DNA of 64,000 nt from Allopusillimonas ginsengisoli. Its GTDB lineage: Bacteria > Pseudomonadota > Gammaproteobacteria > Burkholderiales > Burkholderiaceae_B. Made by a program: the position numbers and the translations under genes. Positions 44,708-53,448 of the stretch are shown here, one piece after another. A model generated the notes under the pieces. That model was not told the DNA's origin. It searched no databases and saw only the letters and a program-made list of their open reading frames with translations. Each line of letters starts with the position of its first letter. Position 1 is the stretch's first letter. The DNA lies in assembly GCA_005239165.1 (NCBI GenBank), contig RAPG01000001.1, positions 651,102 to 715,101 of the forward strand, written 5' to 3'.

Positions 44708-45445
44708 TCAACAACGAAAGAGCGGGAACTTACTGCGCGCTTTCTCGGCCTCCTTCGCCTCTCGTTCTGCTCTGTACGCCAGACTCCTTTCCTTTGCTTT
44801 ATCGAGTCGATACTGAAAGAGAAATTGGTTTTGATCCGGTTGTTTATAAAAAGCATCGATGACTGGCTGAAGAACAGCCAATTTGCCAACATACCGGTCA
44901 TTTTTCTCCCAGAAATAATCATCAAGCATGATGATCAGTTCCAGCTGACGCGCTGCAGTTTTACGAGTCGCGCCAATCTCAGAAGCTAAACGCTTCACGC
45001 TCGTGCCCCGACTGCCTCGCGAACGGTCGATATGCGCCAAGCAGTACAACCATTTCGATAGCGACAGCCGAGAGTTTTCAAGTATCGTGCCCTGGCGAAC
45101 AGAAAAAACAAACTGGCCTCCCAAAGGACGACTTGCATCCGCCTCATGCGAGGCAGGGCATCGATAGTAGCCGAGCTGCCCTTTTCTTTTTTCCCGATAG
45201 AGTCGCCAACCACCACATAACGGGCATTTGGCTTGTCCGTTGGGCCAGCGATAGCCCTCAAGAATGGTGCGTGCCGTCTCGCCTGGATGATCTTTGAAAA
45301 ATTGAGCCGACACGAAGACTGATCTTGTTATGGTAATTGGGGTTGATTGTTCAAGCCAAGATTGTACTAATAACGGCTGATCAGCACCATTACGCTCGCC
45401 TGATAGAGATAAAGATGAAGTGGGTAACTGCGACTTTAAGAGCAT
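44708..45445 (-). CDS. zinc-ribbon protein with helix-turn-helix-like region, transposase-related
   Basis: About 245 residues. CPLCGGWRLYREKRKGQLGYYRC is a zinc ribbon of the kind that opens IS1595-group transposases, and FVFSVRQGTILENSRLSLSKWL echoes their next segment. The following SVKRLASEIGATRKTAARQLELI looks like a helix-turn-helix. No DDE or other catalytic domain follows; instead there is a basic, charged C-terminal helix. It may be a captured DNA-binding half of a transposase now used as a regulator, or a remnant. Its 5' end overlaps the 3' end of the broken pilin gene, pointing to an insertion junction near 45445. Confidence 0.5.
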   Translation of the reverse strand: MLLKSQLPTSSLSLSGERNGADQPLLVQSWLEQSTPITITRSVFVSAQFFKDHPGETARTILEGYRWPNGQAKCPLCGGWRLYREKRKGQLGYYRCPASHEADASRPLGGQFVFSVRQGTILENSRLSLSKWLYCLAHIDRSRGSRGTSVKRLASEIGATRKTAARQLELIIMLDDYFWEKNDRYVGKLAVLQPVIDAFYKQPDQNQFLFQYRLDKAKERSLAYRAEREAKEAEKARSKFPLFRC

Positions 45446-45991
45446 AGCCGCTGGCTGTGGCCCCGCCAATACCGACCTGACCCGGCAAAGTGGATGAACT
45501 CTTCACGAGCTGATTGCCGGCCGTGTGCGTATTGCCCGTATCATTTAAAGCCTGCCCATCGACCGTACCGCCGCCAGAGGTGTAGACCACGGATGCAAGC
45601 TTATCATTTTCTCCTGGACCAGATTCGGCAATAAATTTCACCACTAATTTGTATTATTGGCCAAACGGATTTTTATGTTCGAACGTTTCGTAGAGATAGC
45701 CGCCCTGAGTAAGCTTGTGTATCCCAATCCCAGTAACCCCACCACCATCGATAGCTTGCTGCATTGGCAGACCGTAGTTGTCTTTCAGATAACGGCCGAA
45801 CGCATTGGACAGTTTTGTGAGCCCTTGGGCTGCGACTTGGTTTGTCCGATTTTCCAGGTGTTGCCTGAAGACATTTGCGCCGGGCCGCCACGGCCGCCCG
45901 TGATGATAATAAGCACAATGGACGTCTCAATGAGTGTCATCGCTGCGCGAGGCCCTTCGGCAACTACGTATTTGCTCGCCACCGCATTCAA
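45390..45991 (-). pseudogene. broken type IVb prepilin gene (PilV/PilS-like)
   Basis: A leader and hydrophobic start (AMTLIETSIVLIIIT, near 45940) is the class of type IV prepilins. A shift of frame follows. The continuing frame reads NQVAAQGLTKLSNAFGRYL and YLKDNYGLPMQQAIDGG..., then NPFGQ, an in-frame TAA, and KLVVKFIAESGPGEN... to about 45390. The NPFGQ-KLVV part resembles the shufflon-type PilV minor pilins of conjugative thin pili. At least one frameshift and one stop make it non-functional. It suggests that a conjugative element with type IVb pili once lay here. Confidence 0.6.
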
Positions 45992-46005
45992 CGTATGCTC
46001 AAGAC

Positions 46006-46152
46006 ATGGACAAAAGTGTCGCCGCCGATCACCTCTTTAGCCTTGCCGTGCACCTGGCCTACACCTACTCCCATCAACCTGACGACGAGCTAATCCTCAG
46101 CCTCTTTGACTGGCTTTTTCAGACCTGCACAGAAAGTAAAATCTCGCACTAA
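46006..46152 (+). CDS. small hypothetical protein (48 aa)
   Basis: ATG to TAA, MDKSVAADHLFSLAVHLAYT followed by a region rich in Leu, Trp and acidic residues and no membrane helix. No ribosome site is strong and no family was recognised. The amphipathic composition looks like a real small protein of mobile DNA rather than random sequence. Confidence 0.35.
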   Translation: MDKSVAADHLFSLAVHLAYTYSHQPDDELILSLFDWLFQTCTESKISH

Positions 46153-46614
46153 AGGTGAGTGTATGCAGGATTATAGGTGAGCCTCTACGGGATAAAAAAT
46201 TAACAATATCAATGGCTTGTATGTATTATTTTTACGACGCCATTGTTTTTTTGCTTGCCTGAAGCCATTGCTCTTGATAGTCTGTACACATGCGCCGAAC
46301 AAATCGCCGAACACTAAAAAGCATGAGACCCGTTATGAATCGCTACCCCACAGTCGTGATGACCACCAGCATATGGATGATCGCACGTTCGCGCGCGGGA
46401 GCCTAACTGACGTCTCTTGTTTTTGTATCGTCATACGTCCGCCCCGCTTGCTGTGGGGCTTTTTGTTTCTGGCTCCGCTCACTCTAACAACTACAACGGA
46501 GTTTCGCCATGCGCTACCGCACAACACTGATGCGCTCGCCTAGATAGCGCCAATCCCCATAACCATTCTATTAGTGGTTGCCTTTCCAAACTTTTATTTT
46601 TATCGGAGATAGAC
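46153..46614. other. leader region before the AAA/phosphatase module
   Basis: No long gene. Two short plus-strand ORFs with related starts occur: 23 codons beginning MNRYPTVVMTT (near 46334) and 12 codons beginning MRYRTTLMRS (near 46509) with CGGAG upstream. A terminator hairpin lies between them (46441-46466). The layout recalls leader peptides or decayed gene starts common in integrative elements; no function claimed. Confidence 0.3.
46441..46466 (+). terminator. Rho-independent terminator
   Basis: GCCCC (46441-46445) and GGGGC (46455-46459) around a nine-base loop, followed by TTTTTGTTT. Good form for the plus strand. Confidence 0.65.
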
Positions 46615-47004
46615 ATGACCGAGGGCCGTGCTCGTCTGGACGCTTTACCCACTATTTATCCACGTGTCTTTTCAAACGGTGCATTGCCATGGGGGTTTGA
46701 ACATGGCGATGGCTGGTGTGAGCTGATCGAGGCACTGTGCGCGCACATTAATACGGTTTTGCATGATGAGCCGGATACATCGATGGCGGTGAGGCAGGTC
46801 AAGGAAAAGTTCGGAACCTTGCGCTTTTACTACCGCCTTTACGGTGCTAGCGATGCGATGGCAAAGCTTATCGGAGCAGCTGTTGATCGGGCAGAAGAAG
46901 CCAGTGGGCAAATCTGCGAGCGTTGCGCACGCTCTGCAAAGGTACAGACGAATGCAGGTTGGTGGAGCACGCTGTGCCCGCGTTGTCGTGCAGATTCAAC
47001 ATGA
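46615..47004 (+). CDS. hypothetical protein with C-terminal zinc ribbon
   Basis: A 129-residue protein. QVKEKFGTLRFYYRLYG in the middle and a four-cysteine zinc ribbon at the end (ICERCARSAKVQTNAGWWSTLCPRCR) recur in hypothetical proteins of plasmids, phages and islands, but no function is assigned. TCGGAG lies 9-14 bases before the ATG. The AAA ATPase gene begins 25 bases after its stop, so they form a unit. Confidence 0.65.
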   Translation: MTEGRARLDALPTIYPRVFSNGALPWGFEHGDGWCELIEALCAHINTVLHDEPDTSMAVRQVKEKFGTLRFYYRLYGASDAMAKLIGAAVDRAEEASGQICERCARSAKVQTNAGWWSTLCPRCRADST

Positions 47005-47029
47005 ACAAATGAATAAAAAAGGTATCATC

Positions 47030-48784
47030 ATGAGCGATGAATACACAAATAAGTTAGTTGGGACTCTTTTCCAAGAAGAGGATGACCACACCCTTGAACT
47101 GGAGCATGATGAGGCGTTGCCTGATGCACCGTTGAACAATTTTTTCGGTGATGTTTTCCTTACCTTGCTCTACCGTTGCAATGCCGCCATCGCGCAGCCC
47201 TTGGATGAAATCAAGCACCATTTGTTAACGGTGTCTGATCTGGGCCAGCCGCGCCATATTCGCGCGGAGGCGGCGGTGGCGCTAGGCAGGTTCATTCAGC
47301 AACGCTACTCAGAAGATCAGTTCCACGCCGGTAGCAGTCGCCCCGAGCAATGGTTTCATTTGGCACGTGGGCTCAACAGCGTAATCGGTGCCTGGGCGTT
47401 GGCTAATGTGCGCCTGCGGGAATACAACCTGCGCGTCGAATTTGACCTAACAGTAGATCCTTTTCCTCGGCTGGTGTACATCAATGATCGCAGCCTGGGC
47501 TCGACGCCGCAGATTAGTTCAGAAGCGGCTCACGCTTTCTACTTGGGGGCGAGAGTAGTGCTGCGTCATGTGCAACGTCGCTTCGAGGGCTGGGGTCCGG
47601 AGTCATTCGGCTGTGCACTGGCCTGCCTCGTCAATTACTTGACACATGTACCGAGTCGGCGCATGAGCGATGCGTGCCCGATTTTGCGACGCCGTCAGGC
47701 CCTCACTTGGATCAAGCCGTTATGGAATCGCCTGATCGGCGCGGCCAGCGCGCTGGCGCCAGATCCAGAAGCGCGACGGGTTGAGCTTGTTGAGCAGCAG
47801 CTCTCGGTATTTCTATATCTGGTTGATCTTGAGCAAAACGGAGTGCCCGACAGGACGTTGTCGGCGCCCGCGTCTAGGATGATCATCGCAAAGCCGGGGC
47901 CGAATCAGATGGTAGTCGTCTCCGGTGTCATCCCTGGGTCAAGTGATCGGGCCGAAAATGGGTATCTCAAGCAGTTTGAAGTATTGCGCAAGCCCATGAC
48001 ATTCATGCCACTGCCTAGCCTGGGTGCGCTGCATGAACTGCGGGCAACGCTGAACGCCGAGTTTCCTTGGGCGCAGGAGGCGACCAGGCTCATTATGAGT
48101 GACCTCGTTGCCCGGAGGCGCCATGGTGTGCAGCAGCTAGGCATGGCTCCGGTATTGCTTGTGGGTCCGCCCGGTACAGGCAAGACGCGTTTTGTGCAGC
48201 GTCTGGGTGAGCTTCTGGACACGCCAAATACCGTCATCAATTTAGCTGGCATGACGGACGTAAAGCTGCTGAAGGGCGTGACGCGCGGATGGGCCAGCAA
48301 CAGGACATCACGGATTGTGGAGTTCATTCAGCAAATGAAAGTGCCTAATCCCATTTTCATTCTGGATGAAATTGATAAAGCGCGTGCCGCGACCGGAAAC
48401 GGTGGGGACCCGCAAGACGCGCTACTGGATTTGTTAGAGCCTGGTAATGCCAAACGGTATCAAGACATCTATTTGATGACCGAGTGCGATTTATCGCACT
48501 GCTTGTACATCGCGACGAGCAATTCATTGAGCGCACTGTCCGAACCGTTGATGAGCCGTCTGCGGCCTGTGTTATTCCCGGCACCCGGGTCGGAGTACTC
48601 GGAGGTGATTTTGAAGGGAGTCCTGCGCGACATGGAGCGAACATGGGATTTACCGCAAGGCGCGCTAATGGTTACGCCTCGCCAGGCGGCACTGCTGCAC
48701 GGCTTGTCGCCTCGGGAAATGCGCCGTGCACTGCTTGAGTTACTTGGAAATGATGGGGATGAAGCCGCATATATCCACCATTGA
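47030..48784 (+). CDS. Lon-like AAA+ ATPase without protease domain
   Basis: About 584 residues. The N-terminal 330 residues are of unknown fold and helical. The C-terminal half is an AAA+ module: Walker A LLVGPPGTGKTRFVQRLGELL, then LKGVTRGWASNRTSRIVEFIQ, Walker B PIFILDEIDKA, DALLDLLEPGNAKRYQDIYL, sensor YIATSNSLSALSEPLMSRLRPV. The DALLDLLEPGN signature is Lon-like, but no Ser-Lys protease domain follows. It could be a remodelling ATPase for mobile-element or defence functions. ATG at 47030 follows AAAGG; 47009 is an alternative. Confidence 0.75.
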   Translation: MSDEYTNKLVGTLFQEEDDHTLELEHDEALPDAPLNNFFGDVFLTLLYRCNAAIAQPLDEIKHHLLTVSDLGQPRHIRAEAAVALGRFIQQRYSEDQFHAGSSRPEQWFHLARGLNSVIGAWALANVRLREYNLRVEFDLTVDPFPRLVYINDRSLGSTPQISSEAAHAFYLGARVVLRHVQRRFEGWGPESFGCALACLVNYLTHVPSRRMSDACPILRRRQALTWIKPLWNRLIGAASALAPDPEARRVELVEQQLSVFLYLVDLEQNGVPDRTLSAPASRMIIAKPGPNQMVVVSGVIPGSSDRAENGYLKQFEVLRKPMTFMPLPSLGALHELRATLNAEFPWAQEATRLIMSDLVARRRHGVQQLGMAPVLLVGPPGTGKTRFVQRLGELLDTPNTVINLAGMTDVKLLKGVTRGWASNRTSRIVEFIQQMKVPNPIFILDEIDKARAATGNGGDPQDALLDLLEPGNAKRYQDIYLMTECDLSHCLYIATSNSLSALSEPLMSRLRPVLFPAPGSEYSEVILKGVLRDMERTWDLPQGALMVTPRQAALLHGLSPREMRRALLELLGNDGDEAAYIHH

Positions 48785-48853
48785 CGATGTGATCCTTCGC
48801 TGGCCTTATAGTGCAGACGACGGACACGACTAGATTTATAAGAAAGGAATGTT

Positions 48854-49678
48854 ATGGTCAGCTTACATCAGCACGTGGCTGCAAATAAGGCAGGCAGCGA
48901 CTTTATCGTGGGTGATCTGCATGGATGCTTGGACCTGCTGCAGGTCGAACTGGATCGTATTGGTTTCGATCCGACGAAGGATAGGTTGTTTTCGGTTGGC
49001 GATCTGATCGACCGTGGGCCAGACTCCATGGGGTGCCTGCGGTTGCTGCGCGAGCCGTGGTTCTTTGCAGTGCGTGGCAACCATGAGGATATGTTGCTCG
49101 ATTATGCTTATGAGGTGGTGATGCCTTACAGCTATCGCTCCTCTGCTCAGCTCTTCTTCCGTAATGGCGGTGGCTGGGTCGAGAAGTTGAACCCCGACGC
49201 TCAGCGGGAGCTGAGGGAAGATCTATTGCCTCGTGTCGTGGCATTGCCATATGTGATGACGGTCGGTAAAGGCAAGACGCAATTTAACATTGCCCACGCA
49301 GAACTGATGACTGGGGATGTAGAGGACGAGAGCCTATTCGCGAGACTAGGGGGCATGCCTGAGGGTCCCGCTTCGCGGCGGATCCTCACCGATGATCAAT
49401 TGATCGATGAAATCTTGTCGCAGATGATTGAGCCGCTAACTTGGGGCAGACGACTGGTGCGTAAAATCAAGGTGAATGAGTCTACGGAAATGGGAACATC
49501 AGGTGGATCGCTTTTGCTTAGCCAGCAACCCATGCACCCGGGCCTGTCGCTCACTTACGTGGGACATACACCCTTGGTCGGCATGATGTTGCACGAATCG
49601 CACCTGTTCATTGATCGTGGGGCCTATAAAAGAGGACCCGATACATGCTTGTTGGTGTTAAAGCACAGCAAAATCTAA
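48854..49678 (+). CDS. PPP-type metallophosphoesterase (PrpA/lambda phosphatase-like)
   Basis: A 274-residue protein with the calcineurin-like metal-binding motifs in order: GDLHGC near the N terminus, GDLIDRGPDS, and VRGNHEDML, followed by a distal SLTYVGHTPLVGMML with the fourth histidine. These enzymes dephosphorylate Ser/Thr/Tyr in proteins or small phosphoesters in the cytoplasm, using two Mn. AGAAAGGA precedes the ATG. The gene follows the Lon-like ATPase by 70 bases; the pair may work together. Confidence 0.85.
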   Translation: MVSLHQHVAANKAGSDFIVGDLHGCLDLLQVELDRIGFDPTKDRLFSVGDLIDRGPDSMGCLRLLREPWFFAVRGNHEDMLLDYAYEVVMPYSYRSSAQLFFRNGGGWVEKLNPDAQRELREDLLPRVVALPYVMTVGKGKTQFNIAHAELMTGDVEDESLFARLGGMPEGPASRRILTDDQLIDEILSQMIEPLTWGRRLVRKIKVNESTEMGTSGGSLLLSQQPMHPGLSLTYVGHTPLVGMMLHESHLFIDRGAYKRGPDTCLLVLKHSKI

Positions 49679-50234
49679 TCGAACTAGCAACGACTCAATC
49701 GATCGGCCGGCACGTCGTGCTCGGTTTATTGAAACCAAGTTCGAGCAAGGCGCCCTGCCCAAGGCCCTCCAAATCGCAACAGAAACCTTGTAGGTCATTT
49801 TAGTATGTATCCTGCAGGAACATCGTCATCATCGCATGGAGTTGACCGAGCAACGCCATTTCTCGTCTCATCTATCTCGTCACAACATTGCTTGATGGCA
49901 GTAAGAGCCTCTTGCTGCCTAGCAGGATCCTCCGGTAAGGTTGCGGCCCACACACCTTGAACATGAATCACCTCTAAATTAGTCCAAGTTTCCGTCCGCG
50001 CCCCCTTGTAGGTTAGTTTAAGTGGTCGTTAACATGGTTGAATCCGTCCCGTTCCTTTTCTGGGGGATTGCCCTCGACCATTGGTTCTATGCACCGCTCC
50101 CAATTATTTATCGCCGGCGGGCATATTTGAGACGAGACAACTCGCGACTACATGCAATGGATGCTGCGAGCGTGCACACGTGGATTTCCAGAACTTGAAC
50201 CGAGCTTTTGCAACATCACAACCAAGGAGTAATC
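49679..50234. other. gene-poor stretch with decayed coding fragments
   Basis: A plus-strand fragment ending RFIETKFEQGALPKALQIA (stop near 49790) looks like the last piece of a lost gene. On the minus strand about 49801-49990 read a coding-like stretch (WAATLPEDPARQQEALTAIK...) with no ATG start. The phrase CCTTGTAGGT occurs at both edges of that stretch. No intact gene. AAGGAG at about 50223 serves the next gene. Confidence 0.3.
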
Positions 50235-50519
50235 ATGAAAAACATGCGCTTGTTAGAACAGCTGGTAGCCAACGCCGATGAACTACAGGCCAGAACTACT
50301 CTCGCCCAGATTGCGGCGCTTGAACGCATACGCGAGGAGCACCCCGCACTGGGTACCGCCCTAGATGCGCTTTATCCAGCCAACTATGGTGCGCAAGCCG
50401 GGTGGACCTTCCACCCGCTCTTTGGGCAAGAGGAGCGCCCCATAGATCTAGTGCTAACCGGACGCCTCGAAGAGGCCACGAATACTGTTAATGCAATTGC
50501 CCATGGCGCCTATCTCTAA
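50235..50519 (+). CDS. hypothetical protein (94 aa)
   Basis: ATG preceded by CCAAGGAGTAATC, a strong ribosome site. Soluble, helical, with MKNMRLLEQLVANADELQAR and a C-terminal PLFGQEERPIDLVLTGRLEE. No family recognised. Confidence 0.5.
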   Translation: MKNMRLLEQLVANADELQARTTLAQIAALERIREEHPALGTALDALYPANYGAQAGWTFHPLFGQEERPIDLVLTGRLEEATNTVNAIAHGAYL

Positions 50520-50595
50520 CTCCATAAAGCCAAGCTAGAAAACAGACGTTCCTAACGAAACTAACGTAAGACGAATCGCGTTACAGATAATTCGA

Positions 50596-50760
50596 ATGCA
50601 AATTATTTCAGCACCTGACGAACTACGAGATCAGCTACGAAATATGACGCGCATGCAACTGATCAGAACATTAGCAGCGTGGCGGCCTGATCTCAGTGGC
50701 TACCGAAATGTCACGACAGCGTACCGGATTGCATTCAAATCGCTGGCTCGCCGCCACGTT
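50596..50760 (+). pseudogene. IS110-family transposase, internal fragment
   Basis: The segment APDELRDQLRNMTRMQLIRT followed by AWRPD..., VTTAYRIAFKSLARRH resembles the linker between the two halves of IS110-group DEDD transposases. Both the N-terminal catalytic part and the C terminus are missing; the right side is cut off by the IS66 sequence starting at 50761. The upstream ATG happens to keep the frame open. Confidence 0.5.
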
Positions 50761-52276
50761 GACCCGTCAGAGACTGGCGGAACATGAGAAGGTGCTGGCA
50801 CAAAAAGAAACGCTACTAGCCAGCAAAGATCATGACATCCGCTTCAAGCAAGCGACGATCACCCAACTCACACACGAGATTGCGGTGCTGCGCCGGTTCC
50901 GGTTTGGTAAAAAGAGCGAGCAAGTCAGTGGCGTTCAGGGCAACCTGTTAGAGGAAGCCGTCAGTGCTGACATTGCCGCCATTGAAGAAGAGCTTAAACA
51001 ACTAAGCAGCGCACCGAAGATCACCGAACCACGCGAACAACCCAAGCGCATGGCACTGCCTTCGCAGTTACCGCGCATTGAAATCCACCACGAACCCGAC
51101 AGCACCACCTGTACCTGTGGCTGCCAGATGAAGCGGGTCGGCGAAGACGTGGCCGAGAAGCTGGACTACATCCCTGGTGTGGCTCAGGTCGAGCGCCACA
51201 TTCGCGGCAAATGGGCTTGTCGCAAGTGTGAAACACTGACACAAGCCCCCGTGCCCGCCCACGTCATCGACAAAGGGCTGGCCACGACCGGGTTGCTTGC
51301 TCACGTGCTGGTGGCTAAATACTCAGATCATTTACCGCTGTATCGCCAGCAAAAGATCTTCGAGCGTGCAGGGGTAAAACTATCCACTTCAACATTGGCC
51401 GACTGGGTCGGTGTATGTGGCGTACGTCTGCAACCGCTAGTCGATGCCCTGCGCGAGGCAATTCTTAAACACGATGTGCTGCACGCGGATGAGACGCCCG
51501 TCACGATGCTGCGTCCCGACACCGGCAAGAAAACCCATCGTGCCTACCTGTGGGCGTATACCCCCGGCGTGTTTGAGGATACGAAGGTCGTTGTCTACGA
51601 CTTCGCACCCGGTCGTGCTGGAGAACACGCCCGGGCGTTTCTGGGCGAATGGCGCGGCAATCTGGTGGTGGACGATTACGCGGGTTACAAACACGGGTTT
51701 AGTCAGGGCATCACAGAGATTGGTTGTCTGGCTCACGCGAGACGAAAGTTCTTCGATCTGCATGTGGCCAACCAAAGCCAGCTTGCCAAGCAGGCTCTGG
51801 ACTATATCGGCGAACTCTACGAGATCGAGCGTGAAACCAAAGCGCTGGATGCCAATGAGCGATGGCGGATCCGCCAGGAAAAGGCCAAACCGATTGCAGA
51901 CAAACTGCACTCGTGGATGCTGGCACAACGATTACGGGTGCCTGATGGCTCGGGCACGGCCAAAGCCTTCGACTACAGCCTAAAACGTTGGGTGGCGCTC
52001 ACGCGTTACCTGGATGATGGGCAGATCCCAATCGATAACAACCATATCGAACAGCAAATTCGACCTATAGCCCTGGGGCGCCGCAACTGGCTCTTTGCAG
52101 GTTCATTACGTGCTGGAAAGCGCGCCGCTGCCGTCATGAGTCTGATCCAGTCAGCAAAACTAAATGGCCATGATCCGTATGCCTATCTGAAGGACATTCT
52201 GACCCGGTTGCCTACACACAAGGCCAGCCAGATCGACGAACTGTTGCCGCATAATTGGCAGCCTGCCGCACCCTGA
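50761..52276 (+). pseudogene. tnpC: IS66 transposase TnpC, N-terminally truncated
   Basis: The reading frame is open to 52276, and by chance also upstream into the IS110 remnant (to 50696), so a fusion of up to 526 residues could be made. It has the IS66 parts: coiled coil QRLAEHEKVLAQKETL, zinc finger CTCGCQMKRV...KWACRKCE, and the DDE core (HADETPVTML, LVVDDYAGYKHG, and PIDNNHIEQQIRPIALGRRNWLFAG with the Glu). The first part of the protein is lost; its mobility is doubtful because the left end is missing. Confidence 0.85.
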
Positions 52277-52330
52277 CTAACAACTACGCCTGCCTCAGCG
52301 GGCGTCAAGGTGTGTTCGCCGGATGCTTAC
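50761..52330 (+). mobile_element. 5'-truncated IS66-family insertion sequence (copy 1)
   Basis: Homology to copy 2 (see 62004) starts at GACCC at 50761 and continues through the rest of tnpC to an inverted-repeat end at 52330. The end, read from the outside on the minus strand, is GTAAGCATCCGGCGAACACA, matching the left end of copy 2 at 17 of the 20 positions. tnpA, tnpB and the first about 30-40 codons of tnpC are gone. Identity to copy 2 was estimated at about 94 percent over a 235-base stretch, so they are separate arrivals or old copies. Confidence 0.85.
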
Positions 52331-52420
52331 GTTCATCGTCACTTTCGCACATCTATGCCAGTTCGGGCAGGGGTGACCATCCCATTAGGTCAGGGTGATG
52401 CGAAGGTACTCGGTCCTGGG

Positions 52421-53422
52421 CTACGGCTTGCCGCCGCTCCACGTCTGGAAAGCCTGTTCGATTGCGTCATGCCCGGTCACGCCGTGGCGAAGCAATAGCG
52501 TGAGCAGCACCTTGGCCTTCAGCCCGTCCAGCCATCCCGCACGGATCAGGCCGCGACGTTGGAGGTCGATTTCGCTGCCCGGGAAACCATAGGTTTGCCC
52601 CAGGGTGTTGCCGGCACCCGTTCGCGAGGCCAGCACGACCGGCATATGCTTTGCGGCCGATTCAAGTGCATCCGCCACAGCCGGTGGTACATGTCCACCG
52701 CCTGTCGCATTGACGACCATGCCGTCAAAGCGGGCCGACGCCAGCGCCTTGACCTGTTCGCCATCGTCGCCCAGTGCGACCGTGGCGAGCGCGACGCGGG
52801 CATTCTGTTTCTCTGTGGAAGTGGGCAAGATTGGCAGCTTTTCCAGCGCGAAGCAAAAGAACGCGAGACCTTCGCTGACCCAGCCGATCCGCCCGCTCGT
52901 GGGTGAGCCGAAGGCGTTGGGACTACTGGTATGCATCTTACGAACGAAACGCGCGGCGTGTACCTCGTCGTTCAGCACCACCAGGCAGCCCTTGCCGCGC
53001 GCCTCGTCGCTGATCGCGACCTGGACAGCCGCCAGCAGATTGGCGGGGCCGTCCGCACCTGCAACGGTCGGGTTTCGCATGGCTCCGGTGACTATCACGG
53101 GCACATCCACGTCGAGCAGGCGGTCGAGCGCGAATGCCGTTTCCTCGATCGTGTCGGTACCTTGCGTAATGACAATGCCGCGCCGACTCTGCGTGCAGAG
53201 TGTACGGATATGATCAGCCAGCGCTTCGAGGTCGTCGAATCCCAAATGGGCTCCGGGCAGTTGGCGGAATGATTGCGCGTCGATCTCGGCCAGCGTGTCG
53301 AGGCCGGGTACTGCTGCCACCAGTTTTTCCCCTGTTAGGGTGGGCACGACCCCACCCTGTTCGCTTTTGGTCATGGCGATCGTGCCGCCAAGTGCGAGTA
53401 TGGTTACTTTGGGTTTGTTCAT
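52421..53422 (-). CDS. L-asparaginase (type II-like, cytoplasmic by sequence)
   Basis: About 333 residues. The two catalytic threonine motifs are there: ILALGGTIAMT at the N terminus and VITQGTDTIEETAF near residue 90, plus IVTGAMRNPTVAGADGPAN. It hydrolyses asparagine (or a related amide) to aspartate and ammonia. No signal peptide is seen from the ATG at 53422, which has the ideal site ACAGGAGG upstream. Regulated probably by the IclR gene 26 bases upstream in the same direction. Related enzymes hydrolyse other amides, so the true substrate may be an amide formed by the downstream cluster. Confidence 0.9.
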   Translation of the reverse strand: MNKPKVTILALGGTIAMTKSEQGGVVPTLTGEKLVAAVPGLDTLAEIDAQSFRQLPGAHLGFDDLEALADHIRTLCTQSRRGIVITQGTDTIEETAFALDRLLDVDVPVIVTGAMRNPTVAGADGPANLLAAVQVAISDEARGKGCLVVLNDEVHAARFVRKMHTSSPNAFGSPTSGRIGWVSEGLAFFCFALEKLPILPTSTEKQNARVALATVALGDDGEQVKALASARFDGMVVNATGGGHVPPAVADALESAAKHMPVVLASRTGAGNTLGQTYGFPGSEIDLQRRGLIRAGWLDGLKAKVLLTLLLRHGVTGHDAIEQAFQTWSGGKP

Positions 53423-53448
53423 TAGAGCCTCCTGTTTAATTGTCTGTA

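Noticed and set aside
52310..52498. Small ORF just after IS66 copy 1
   Set aside because: It overlaps the 3' end of the asparaginase gene on the other strand and has no recognisable features.
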